DNA of 64,000 nucleotides from Candidatus Protistibacter heckmannii (GTDB taxonomy: Bacteria > Pseudomonadota > Gammaproteobacteria > Burkholderiales > Burkholderiaceae). The notes under the pieces were generated by a model. That model saw nothing but the letters and a program-made list of their open reading frames with translations, searched no databases and had not been told where the DNA came from. The stretch's first letter is position 1; every line of letters starts with the position of its first letter. This document shows positions 27,533-35,238 of the stretch, in pieces. The stretch is from assembly GCA_025050535.1 (NCBI GenBank), contig JALBVF010000006.1:1-64000 (forward strand), written 5' to 3'. Both the position numbers and the translations under genes were made by a program.

Positions 27533-29458
27533 TCAGGCGGCGGCCGGCTTGATGCCGACCAGCTTGCCAAAGCGCTTGCTGATGGAGACTGCGATGCCCG
27601 CTGCATCCAGGCCGCAGTTCGCCAGCAGCAGCGCCGGGTCGCCGTGGTCTATAAATTGGTCCGGCAGGCCCAATTGCAAGAGCGGCACGGAAACGCCCTC
27701 GGCGGCGAGAGCCTCCAAGCAGGCGCTGCCCGCGCCGCCGGAGATGCTGCCTTCCTCGATGGTCACCAGCGCGTCGTGGGTGTTTGCCATCTGTAGCAGC
27801 AGCGCAACGTCCAGCGGCTTGATGAAGCGCATGTCGGCAACCGTGGCGTCCAGCTCCTCGGAGGCGGCCAGCGCGGGATGCAGCAGCGTGCCGAAAGCGA
27901 GGATCGCGATACGGGCGCCCAGCGCGCGGCGCGCAGTCTGGCGGCGGATCCCGCCCTTGCCCACGGGCAGCGGCTCGAGCTCCTTGCCTGTGGCCGCGCC
28001 GACGCCCGTGCCACGCGGATAGCGCACCGCAGCGGGGCCGTCGTGCAGGAAGCCGGTGGTCAGCAGACGGCGGCATTCCTGCTCGTCCGAAGGCGCCATC
28101 AGCATCATATTCGGAATGCAGCGCAGATAGGCGATGTCGTAGACACCCGCATGCGTCGCGCCGTCCGCGCCAACCAGGCCCGCGCGGTCCAGCGCGAAGA
28201 GCACCGGCAGGTTCTGCAGCGCAACGTCGTGGATCAACTGATCGTAGCCGCGCTGCAGGAAGGTCGAATAAATCGCCACCACCGGCTTGGCGCCCTCGCA
28301 GGCCATGCCCGCCGCGAAGGTCACCGCATGCTGCTCCGCGATGCCCACGTCGTAATAGCGCTCCGGGAAACGCTGCTCGAATTCGACTAGGCCAGAGCCC
28401 TCGCGCATCGCCGGCGTGATGCCGACCAGGCGCTCGTCCTTCTCCGCCATGTCGCAGAGCCATTCGCCGAACACCTGAGTGAAGGTCTTCTTCCCGGGCT
28501 TTCCCGCCGGGCGGATGCCCTGCGCCGGATCGAACTTGCCGGGGCCGTGATACAGCACCGGATCGGCCTCGGCCAGCTTGTAGCCCTGGCCCTTGCGCGT
28601 GACCACGTGCAGAAACTGCGGCCCCTGGCCGCGCGCGGCCAGCTCGCGGATGTTCTGCAGCGTGGGAATCAGTGAATCGAGGTCGTGGCCGTCGATCGGG
28701 CCAATGTAGTTGAAGCCGAACTCCTCGAACATTGTCGCCGGCACCACCATGCCCTTGGCATGCTCCTCGAAGCGCTTGGCCAGCTCCAGCATCGGCGGCG
28801 CGATCGAGAGCACCTTCTCCAGGCCACGCTTGGTGGTCGAGTAGAAGCGCCCGCTCATCAGCTGAGCGAGATAGCGGTTGAGCGCGCCCACCGCCGGCGA
28901 GATTGACATGTCGTTGTCGTTGAGCACCACGATCAGCGGCACGTCGCGGTATACACCCGCGTTGTTCATCGCCTCGAAGGCCATGCCCGCGCTCATCGCG
29001 CCGTCGCCGATCACCGCCGCTGCCACCGGGCTTTCCTTGCCCGGCTCGGTCTTCGCCTGCAGCGCGCGGGCCATGCCCAGCGCGGCGGAAATCGAAGTGC
29101 TCGAATGTGCGGTGCCGAAGGTGTCGTATTCGCTCTCGCTGCGCTTGGGGAAGCCCGAAATGCCGTCGAACTGGCGCAGCGTCTTCATCTGCTCGCGCCG
29201 GCCTGTGAGGATCTTGTGCGGATAGCTCTGGTGGCCCACGTCCCACACCAGCCGGTCGGCCGGCGTGTTCAGCACGTAGTGCAGGGCTACGGTCAACTCC
29301 ACCGTGCCCAGATTGGAAGACAGATGACCGCCGGTCTTGGACACCGAATCCAGGATGAACGCGCGCAGCTCGTCCGCCAGCTCATGGAGCTGTCTGCGGT
29401 CGAGACGGCGCAGATCAGCCGGATCTTTGATCGAGGAAAGCAAAGGTTCGCGGCTCAT
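27533..29458 (-). CDS. dxs: 1-deoxy-D-xylulose-5-phosphate synthase
   Basis: Thiamine-diphosphate enzyme that condenses pyruvate and glyceraldehyde-3-phosphate, the entry step of the MEP isoprenoid pathway. It is 641 aa, full length. Visible elements are [16 protein letters not shown], the ThDP-binding [49 protein letters not shown], the catalytic [13 protein letters not shown] and [18 protein letters not shown]. It lies 21 bp downstream of ispA and in the same orientation as xseB-ispA, so MEP entry and prenyl chain elongation are probably co-transcribed. Confidence 0.97.
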   Translation of the reverse strand: MSREPLLSSIKDPADLRRLDRRQLHELADELRAFILDSVSKTGGHLSSNLGTVELTVALHYVLNTPADRLVWDVGHQSYPHKILTGRREQMKTLRQFDGISGFPKRSESEYDTFGTAHSSTSISAALGMARALQAKTEPGKESPVAAAVIGDGAMSAGMAFEAMNNAGVYRDVPLIVVLNDNDMSISPAVGALNRYLAQLMSGRFYSTTKRGLEKVLSIAPPMLELAKRFEEHAKGMVVPATMFEEFGFNYIGPIDGHDLDSLIPTLQNIRELAARGQGPQFLHVVTRKGQGYKLAEADPVLYHGPGKFDPAQGIRPAGKPGKKTFTQVFGEWLCDMAEKDERLVGITPAMREGSGLVEFEQRFPERYYDVGIAEQHAVTFAAGMACEGAKPVVAIYSTFLQRGYDQLIHDVALQNLPVLFALDRAGLVGADGATHAGVYDIAYLRCIPNMMLMAPSDEQECRRLLTTGFLHDGPAAVRYPRGTGVGAATGKELEPLPVGKGGIRRQTARRALGARIAILAFGTLLHPALAASEELDATVADMRFIKPLDVALLLQMANTHDALVTIEEGSISGGAGSACLEALAAEGVSVPLLQLGLPDQFIDHGDPALLLANCGLDAAGIAVSISKRFGKLVGIKPAAA

Positions 29459-29479
29459 TCTCGAAAAAATAGTCAGGTT

Positions 29480-30373
29480 TCAGTTACCGCGCATCACAAT
29501 TTTATCGGCCAGGCTGCGCAGCCTGGACACGTCGCCGGCATCCCGCAGCGCATCGAGCGCCGCATGCGCCTGGCGCCGCAGGTCCTCGGCAAGCGCCTGC
29601 GCGGCCTCCAGCCCCAGCAGCGTCACGTAGGTCGGCTTGTTGTCCGCGCCGTCCTTGCCGGCCGTCTTGCCCAGCACTTCCGTCGAGGTCGTCGCGTCCA
29701 GCACGTCGTCAACCACCTGGAAAGCCAGCCCGACGGCCGCGCCGTAGGCGTCGAGCGCATCGGCGCCCAGCAGCGTTTTTCCCGCGCCGCACAACAGCCC
29801 CATGCGCAAGGCGGCGCGCAGCAGCGCACCGGTCTTCAACCGGTGCATCGCCTCGAGCGCGTCCAGGCTGATGCGCTTGCCCACGCTCTCGAGGTCGATC
29901 GCCTGGCCGCCGGCCATGCCCAGCGAGCCTGAGGCCTGCGCCAGCTCGCGCACGAGCGCAAGCTTCACCGCGTCGGGCAGCGCCAGCGCATCCGCGCTCA
30001 GCAGCGCGAAGGCCAGGGGCTGCAGCGCGTCGCCCGCCAGGAGCGCGGTGGCTTCGTCGAAGGCTTTGTGCGCCGTGGGCCGGCCGCGGCGCAGATCGTC
30101 GTCGTCCATGCAGGGCAGGTCGTCGTGGACCAGCGAATAGGCGTGGATCATTTCCAGCGCGCAGGCCGCCGCGTCCACCGCGGCCGGGTCGGCGCCGGCG
30201 AGTTCGCCGGCCGCATGCGCCAGCAGCTGGCGCATGCGCTTGCCGCCGCCCAGCGCCGCGTAGCGCATGGCCTGATGCAATCGTTCCGAGGGTCTGCCTT
30301 GCGGCAAGGCCTGTTCCAGCGCGGTTTTGGTGCGCTGCGCCACCGCGGCCGCCCAGGCAGCGAAATCGTTCAT
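29480..30373 (-). CDS. ispA: Farnesyl (polyprenyl) diphosphate synthase
   Basis: Short-chain prenyl transferase that makes farnesyl diphosphate for ubiquinone and undecaprenyl precursors. The first aspartate-rich motif is LVHDDLPCMDDDDLRRGRPTAH, the second is FQVVDDVLDAT, and GGKRMR is present near the N-terminus. The length is 297 aa. Its ATG overlaps the xseB TAA (TAATG at 30371-30375), so the two are translationally coupled. dxs follows. Confidence 0.95.
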   Translation of the reverse strand: MNDFAAWAAAVAQRTKTALEQALPQGRPSERLHQAMRYAALGGGKRMRQLLAHAAGELAGADPAAVDAAACALEMIHAYSLVHDDLPCMDDDDLRRGRPTAHKAFDEATALLAGDALQPLAFALLSADALALPDAVKLALVRELAQASGSLGMAGGQAIDLESVGKRISLDALEAMHRLKTGALLRAALRMGLLCGAGKTLLGADALDAYGAAVGLAFQVVDDVLDATTSTEVLGKTAGKDGADNKPTYVTLLGLEAAQALAEDLRRQAHAALDALRDAGDVSRLRSLADKIVMRGN

Positions 30374-30678
30374 TACCGATCCGCTTCCCCGCCCGCTTCC
30401 TTGTCGCCCGCCAGGGGCGCAAGCCTGGCTTCGCCGCCGGCCTGGGTTTCAAGCATCCGGACCTGCTGCTCCACCTTCTCCAGCACCTGCTGACAATATT
30501 TGACCAGGACGCTGCCGCGCTGATACGCCGCGAGGGAGTCCTCCAGCGTCAGCTCGCAGCCTTCCATGCGGCCGATCAGCGTCTCCAGCTCCTCCATCGC
30601 TGCCTCATAGGAATCGGCCGTCTGCTCCAGCGGCTCGGCGGAGAGATCGGATTTGTTCGAAGAAGCGGATTTGGCCAT
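30373..30678 (-). CDS. xseB: Exodeoxyribonuclease VII small subunit
   Basis: Small subunit that assembles with XseA for single-strand DNA degradation. At 101 aa it has the family core EAAMEELETLIGRMEGCELTLEDSLAAYQRGSVLVKYCQQVLEKVEQQVRML, preceded by a Ser/Glu-rich leader. It is first in the xseB-ispA-dxs-folE2 run. IS630 copy E lies only 42 bp upstream of its start, so the native promoter may have been separated from the operon. Confidence 0.94.
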   Translation of the reverse strand: MAKSASSNKSDLSAEPLEQTADSYEAAMEELETLIGRMEGCELTLEDSLAAYQRGSVLVKYCQQVLEKVEQQVRMLETQAGGEARLAPLAGDKEAGGEADR

Positions 30679-30720
30679 GGCGGTCTTTGTCGAAACCGCG
30701 ATTTTAAGTCAATTCGCCAT

Positions 30721-31757
30721 TATTGATCCAGCACTTAAACATTGAACTTATTGAGTGATATAGAGTCTACTGTTGTATGGATAAAATCGACTCGAGAACG
30801 CTGCCGGTAGCCGCCCTGAACGAACGGCGCCGACGTGCGGTGAAGGCGTATCGCGCGGGCGGGTGGAAGGCCCTCGACGTTGAGCGCCCCGGGCGCCCGC
30901 AGGGTACGGGCAGAACGCTGACGGCGGAGCAGGAACGCGAGGTTCAGCGGCTGATCCGCGACCGCACGCCCGACCAGTTGAAGATGATCTATGCGCTGTG
31001 GAGCCGCCAGGCAGTGGCCGAGTTGATCCTTAACCGATAAGGCATCAAGCTGGCCGTTCGCACGATGGGCCTGTATCTGGAGCGTTGGGGCTTCACGCCG
31101 AAAAAGCCCATGAAGAAGGCCTACGAGCAGTCGCCGGCGGCGGTGAAAAAGTGGCTCGACGAGGACTACCCGGTGATCGCCGCCTTCGCCAAGGCTGATG
31201 GGGCCAAAATTCACTGGGGCGACGAGACCGGCGTGCGCCGCGACGACGTGTGCGGGCACAGCTACGCCCCGCAAGGCCAGACGCCCGTGATTCGCGTGAA
31301 CAACAAGCGCCACGGCTTGTCGGTGATCTCCACCGTCACCAACAAGGGCCAGATGCGCTGGCAGGCCTTCGACGGAGCGTTGAGCGCCGACATTCTGATC
31401 GACTTCCTGCGCCGGCTGGTCAAGGATGCCGGCCGAAAGATCTACTTGATCCTGGACAACCTGCGCGTGCACCACAGCAAGCCCGTGAAGGCCTGGCAGG
31501 CCGAGCACAAGCACGAGATCGAAGTCTTCTACTTGCACAGCTACAGCCCCGAACTGAACCCCAATGAAATGGCCAATGCCGACCTGAAGCAGGTCGTCAC
31601 CAAACTCGCTCCAGCTCGCTCGAAGCTGCAACTGGTGAATGCCACGCGCCAGCATCTGCTCAGCGTTTAGCGACAGCCCGAGCGCGTCAAGAGCTACTTC
31701 GAACATGCGCCGGTTCGGTATGCTGCTTGAGTTCATTGTTTCAATGCCGGATAAATA
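30721..31757 (+). mobile_element. IS630-family element with both ends, transposase interrupted (copy E)
   Basis: The left end TTGATCCAGCAC and the right end (inverted TTTATCCGGCATTG) each abut TA (30721-30722 and 31756-31757), total 1,037 bp. This is a second type: its N-terminal region differs from copies A-D, while its C-terminal two-thirds is the donor type for the 3' half of copy D. It sits 42 bp upstream of xseB and at the edge of the toxin-locus debris, so it may have been involved in that deletion. Confidence 0.9.
30777..31730 (+). pseudogene. IS630-family transposase of copy E, in-frame stop codons
   Basis: The N-terminal part (MDKIDSRTLPVAALNERRRRAVKAYRAGGW, Leu- and Arg-rich helix-turn-helix region) reads to a TAA at 31038-31040, where copy D has TAC (Tyr, RYGIK). 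The frame then continues GIKLAVRTMGLYLERWGF, HWGDETGVRRDD, LILDNLRVHHSKP and SPELNPNEMANADLK to a TAG at about 31,668-31,670, the same premature stop as in copy D. The normal C-terminus RQPERVKSYFEHAPVRYAA follows, ending at 31,730. Inactive because of the first stop. Confidence 0.88.
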
Positions 31758-31836
31758 ACGAAAACAAGCGTGTCTAAGCGTTAGGCCAATCCTCGCAAGG
31801 ATTTTCGGGTGAAATCCGCTGGCTATATTCGGCCGG

Positions 31837-32075
31837 ATGTATGCAAAAAGCCGGCGCCCCTCGCGTAAATCCGTGCTGGCCCTGGCGGCCGCCTGTCTGT
31901 GTTGCGCGGGCGCGGCACAGCAGGCGTCTTCACAGGTTCCCCCACGCAATCCCTCCACCACCACGCCGCTCGACGCCGAGGAGCAGCGCCGCCGCGCGCG
32001 CGAGGACACGCGGCGCGAACGCCAGACCGGGCAGGGCGCCCCGAGCGCCGACGCGGCGCTCTCGCGGCTGGATCG
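31837..32075 (+). pseudogene. Fragment of a two-partner-secretion outer-membrane transporter (FhaC/ShlB-like), N-terminal part only
   Basis: A signal peptide (VLALAAACLCCAGAAQQASS) is followed by a Pro-, Gln- and Arg-rich linker (STTTPLDAEEQRRRAREDTR), the usual start of FhaC/ShlB-type transporters, which begin with a short plug helix. The POTRA and barrel regions are absent; the sequence passes into FhaB/CdiA-like coding in another frame. The assignment rests on the linker style and the neighbour, so it is moderate at best. Confidence 0.45.
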
Positions 32076-32580
32076 GCGACGACTGCCGGTGCGGTGGAAA
32101 ATAAGGCTATCGACGAAGCTATTGCGCTGAGCAAGCTCAGCGTGGCGAGCCACCAGAACTTCGCGACCAATGGCGTGAAGGTGACGCCGCAAGCGCAGGC
32201 GCTGGTGAGGGAGATTCAGGCAGGGAATCCAGGAATGTCCCTAAATGATGCAGCCAGATATGCGATACGGTATATCGAGTCGGGGGCGGCACTTCCGCAG
32301 GCCGGTATCGCAACGCAGAGCAGTGCCCTCGTCAAGCTTGTATCAAAAGGGGAAACGTTCTGTCTACCAACAGCTACTGGATGAGTCCCCCGCAGGCGAT
32401 TTCTGCCATGACGCCCGAACAGGCAGGACAGGTGCTGGGTCTGCCGGCGGCGCAGGCAGACAACATTCTGAGAAACGGCATGGGTAGGACGGGGTGGAAT
32501 CGTCGGCGAGCATTTCACCTTGGCATAAAAATTCAGATCGTAGAAATGGAGGATCGAATATATAAAACTACTGCGGCTTC
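32075..32580 (+). pseudogene. Fragment of a filamentous haemagglutinin/CdiA-type exoprotein (pre-toxin region)
   Basis: The sequence TTAGAVENKAIDEAIALSK resembles the VENN pre-toxin motif region of CdiA/FhaB proteins, here VENK. Further on, SYWMSPPQAISAMTPEQAGQVLGLPAAQADNI matches a linker common before C-terminal toxin domains of such proteins. The two parts are in different frames; one missing A near 32,353 (GGGGAAACGTT) would restore KGENVLSTNSYWMSP. The sequence after ILRNGM is not recognised and could be a variable toxin end or debris. The several kilobases expected between the transporter and this region are deleted. Confidence 0.6.
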
Positions 32581-32617
32581 ATTGCTAGGGAGCCGGCAAT
32601 ACCAGCGCCAACCCCAA

Positions 32618-32881
32618 TCAAGATTGGGCACGCTCGGCTTGGCAGCCTGAGTTTGAGAGCGAAAAATACTTCAGTGCGAGACAGCCAGTGAACGGGATGA
32701 TGACAACGAAGAACAGGAAAATGCCCATGGCGATGGACATGGCCCATGAATAGTCGAATATCACGCCACTCAAGGTCAGGATGATTAAGGAAATCATGCT
32801 CGAATAGAGCTGGAACAGAATCGCATCTATGCCCTGTTTCCAATAGCCCCAGTAACTGTTGTCCGCCGTCTTTGTTTGCAT
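32618..32881 (-). CDS. Small membrane protein of unknown function next to toxin-locus debris
   Basis: 87 aa with AAGGA before ATG 32881. Two hydrophobic segments are visible (LYSSMISLIILTLSGVIF and WAMSIAMGIFLFFVVIIPF), then a short tail. In a neighbouring frame the DNA beyond position 32,660 could encode a third segment (ILIGVGAGIAGSLAMK), so a frameshift may have shortened it. Base composition is clearly lower in G+C than the window, like the end of the exoprotein fragment it faces. An immunity role is only a guess from location; the convergent orientation is not the usual arrangement. Confidence 0.5.
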   Translation of the reverse strand: MQTKTADNSYWGYWKQGIDAILFQLYSSMISLIILTLSGVIFDYSWAMSIAMGIFLFFVVIIPFTGCLALKYFSLSNSGCQAERAQS

Positions 32882-32996
32882 CCGATTTTCCTTGTCGAGA
32901 GTTCGACAACACTGACAAGGTATTTCGCCGAAAATTCCTAAAAATATGCGGGTTGGTCAATCAGAAACAATTGGCGATATGTCCGCATGCAGGAAA

Positions 32997-33025
32997 GAAA
33001 AAGCCCGGCGGTGCCGGGCTTTTTC
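32997..33025 (-). terminator. Rho-independent terminator downstream of lysA
   Basis: AAAAAGCCCGGC and GCCGGGCTTTTT form a strong stem (loop GGT) with A and T runs on each side, 35 bp beyond the lysA stop on the minus strand. It can also stop transcription from the left. Confidence 0.92.
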
Positions 33026-33059
33026 GTTTGTCCCGCTCTCGCAAGATGATGAAATTCCT

Positions 33060-34328
33060 CTACGGCAACACCCTCTCCCCTCGCATCAAATCCGCAACCA
33101 TCTCCCGGTCATGGATGACGTGAAAGCGATCCCCGTCGACCATGACTTCGGCCGCGCGCGGGCGCGTGTTGTAGTTGGAGCTCATCACGAAGCCGTAGGC
33201 GCCGGCGGACATGATGGCGAGCAGATCGCCATCGGCCACGGCGAGGCTGCGGTCGCGGCCGAGCCAGTCGCCGGATTCGCAGACCGGGCCGACTACGTCG
33301 TAGACATCGGCCTTGGCGTCGATATGCGGCTTCACGGGGCGGATGCCGTGATAGGCCTCGTACATCGCGGGACGGGCCAGGTCGTTCATGGCCGCGTCGA
33401 CGATGCAGAAATTTTTCGCCGCGCCGGGCTTGAGAAATTCTACCTTCGTGAGCAGCAGGCCGGCGTTGCCCACGAGCGAGCGGCCCGGCTCGAACAGCAC
33501 CTGGCGATGGCCATGGCCGCGGTGGGTCAGATGGACGAGCAGGGCGGAGACGAATTCGCCGATCTGGGGCGGGGTCTCGTCGTCATAGGTGATACCCAGG
33601 CCGCCACCGAGGTCGAGGTGATGGATCTTGATGCCTTCGGATTCGAGGCGCTCGACGAGCTCGAGCACTTTGTCCAGCGCGTCCAGATAGGGCGTGACCT
33701 GGGTGATTTGCGAACCGATGTGGCAGTCGATGCCGGCGATGTCGATGCCGGGCAGGGTGGCTGCGGCGCGGTAGGCGCCGAGCACTTGCTCGAAGGCGAT
33801 GCCGAACTTGTTGTTCTTCAGGCCGGTTGAGATATAGGGGTGCGTGCCGGCGTCCACGTCGGGGTTGACGCGCAGCGAGACGCGCGCGCGCTTACCCATC
33901 GCGGCGGCCACGGCGGAGAGGCGGTGCAGCTCGGGGATGGATTCGACGTTGAAGCAGGCGACGTCGTGGCTCAAGGCCAGACGCATCTCGGTCTCGCTCT
34001 TGCCCACGCCGGAGAAGACGACCTTGCGCGGGTCGCCGCCTGCGGCCAGAACGCGTTCGAGTTCGCCGCCGGAGACGATGTCGAAGCCCGCGCCGAGCCG
34101 GGCGAAGACGTTGAGCACCGCGAGGCTGGAGTTGGACTTCATCGCGAACTGCACTTGCGTGGCGGCGCTGCCGTCGGCGCGGCGGCCGGCGTCGGCGTAG
34201 GCCTGGTAGGCCTCGGTCATGGCGGCGCGGGAATAGACGTAGGTCGGCGTGCCGCACTGCTGGGCGATGGCGGACAGGGGCACGCCTTCGGCGTGCAGCT
34301 CGCCGTTCTTGAGTTGGAATGCGTTCAT
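33060..34328 (-). CDS. lysA: Diaminopimelate decarboxylase
   Basis: PLP enzyme that decarboxylates meso-diaminopimelate to lysine. The PLP lysine sits in VQFAMKSNSSLAVLNVFA. Further motifs are HIGSQITQ, LDLGGGLGITY, the phosphate-binding EPGRSLVGNAG and CESGDWLGRDR. The length is 422 aa. The ATG overlaps the TGA of the preceding lptM gene (34325-34328), a pairing seen widely in proteobacteria. Confidence 0.97.
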   Translation of the reverse strand: MNAFQLKNGELHAEGVPLSAIAQQCGTPTYVYSRAAMTEAYQAYADAGRRADGSAATQVQFAMKSNSSLAVLNVFARLGAGFDIVSGGELERVLAAGGDPRKVVFSGVGKSETEMRLALSHDVACFNVESIPELHRLSAVAAAMGKRARVSLRVNPDVDAGTHPYISTGLKNNKFGIAFEQVLGAYRAAATLPGIDIAGIDCHIGSQITQVTPYLDALDKVLELVERLESEGIKIHHLDLGGGLGITYDDETPPQIGEFVSALLVHLTHRGHGHRQVLFEPGRSLVGNAGLLLTKVEFLKPGAAKNFCIVDAAMNDLARPAMYEAYHGIRPVKPHIDAKADVYDVVGPVCESGDWLGRDRSLAVADGDLLAIMSAGAYGFVMSSNYNTRPRAAEVMVDGDRFHVIHDREMVADLMRGERVLP

Positions 34329-34573
34329 TTTTCGGGGGAGGTTGCGGATTCAGATCCGGCAGCCGGCGCGATGGCTGACGCGGCGGGCTTGGCCTGCGGA
34401 TGCGGCGTGACGTCGAGCTTGCCGCCGTCGAGCGAGGTCTTGGGCATGTCCTCGGGTGGTTGGCTGGCCGGCGCGGCGGGCAGGGGCGGAATGACGGGAT
34501 AGTAGAGCGGGCCGCGCACGCCGCAGCCGGCCAAAGACCCCGTCAGGCAGAGGGTGGCCGCCGCGGCTATCAT
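34325..34573 (-). CDS. lptM: LptM (YifL)-like small lipoprotein
   Basis: LptM helps LptD assembly in the outer membrane in E. coli. The lipobox LAGC is followed by the family signature CGVRGPLYYP, then a Pro/Ala-rich tail with no clear fold. ATG 34573 gives 82 aa but leaves little positive charge before the hydrophobic core; an upstream non-ATG start in the same frame (through TSPAFTRAA) is possible. The stop overlaps the lysA start. Confidence 0.85.
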   Translation of the reverse strand: MIAAAATLCLTGSLAGCGVRGPLYYPVIPPLPAAPASQPPEDMPKTSLDGGKLDVTPHPQAKPAASAIAPAAGSESATSPEK

Positions 34574-34788
34574 GGCGGCGCGCGTGAAGGCCGGCGATGT
34601 GGTCGACAATGCAGTCGGCGACGTGCCGCGTCCTGCGGCTTGCAGAGATCGGTAGCGGGGCGTCGTCGGGAGCTGCACGGGATTGGGTTGGCTGGTTGGA
34701 TGGGACGGGCGAGTGTAGCATGCGGCTTTCGCCGCAGCCTCCCACAGGAAACCTGCGGGGATGCGCCTGGCAAGCAAGGAAACACGAG

Positions 34789-35151
34789 ATGGGACAACTG
34801 AGCGAAAGCGCATTTCTGGAACTGGCCGACGAGACGCTCGAGACGCTGGACAGCGCATTCGAGGCGGCGGCGGATCAGTCCGGCGCGGATATCGAAACCA
34901 CCCGCAAGGGCGGCATCCTCGAGGTCGAGTTCGCCGACCGCAGCAAGATTATCATCAACAGCCAGGCGCCGATGCGCGAGATCTGGGTGGCCGCGAAGAG
35001 CGGCGGATTTCATTTCCGCTGGGACGGCCCGGAGGCCCCGGGCGGCATCGACGATGGCACCTGGGTCGACACGCGAGACGGCGGCGAACTCTTCGCCGCG
35101 CTGTCCAGGCTGGTCGGCCAGCAGGCCGGCATCCCGCTGCAGCTGGCCTGA
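34789..35151 (+). CDS. cyaY: Frataxin-like protein CyaY
   Basis: Iron-binding regulator of iron-sulfur cluster assembly. The 120-aa frataxin fold signature is visible: acidic first helix (LADETLETLDSAFEAAAD), then GGILEVEFADRSKIIINSQAPMREIWVAAKSGGFHF and a C-terminal helix (ELFAALSRLVGQQAG). The start ATG 34789 follows the divergent lptM-lysA promoter region. The gene converges on ponA. A 7-bp GC hairpin at 35,211-35,229 lies between the two stops. Confidence 0.94.
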   Translation: MGQLSESAFLELADETLETLDSAFEAAADQSGADIETTRKGGILEVEFADRSKIIINSQAPMREIWVAAKSGGFHFRWDGPEAPGGIDDGTWVDTRDGGELFAALSRLVGQQAGIPLQLA

Positions 35152-35210
35152 CCGGCCGGTGAAAGGCTTCGCACCGCGCTACCGCGGCACGAAAGCCGCG
35201 CCAGCCTTCA

Positions 35211-35229
35211 GGACCGCCGCGCGCGGTCC
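35211..35229. terminator. GC-rich hairpin between convergent cyaY and ponA
   Basis: GGACCGC and GCGGTCC pair perfectly around CGCGC, about 60 bp after cyaY and 10 bp after the ponA stop. There is no T-run, so it is a weak candidate for a shared transcript end. Confidence 0.3.
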
Positions 35230-35238
35230 GGCGGCGCC

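Noticed and set aside
32381-32650. Separate 89-residue protein starting at ATG 32381
   Set aside because: Its first part is the in-frame continuation of the exoprotein linker (SYWMSPPQAI), so the ATG is internal to the older gene, not a new start.
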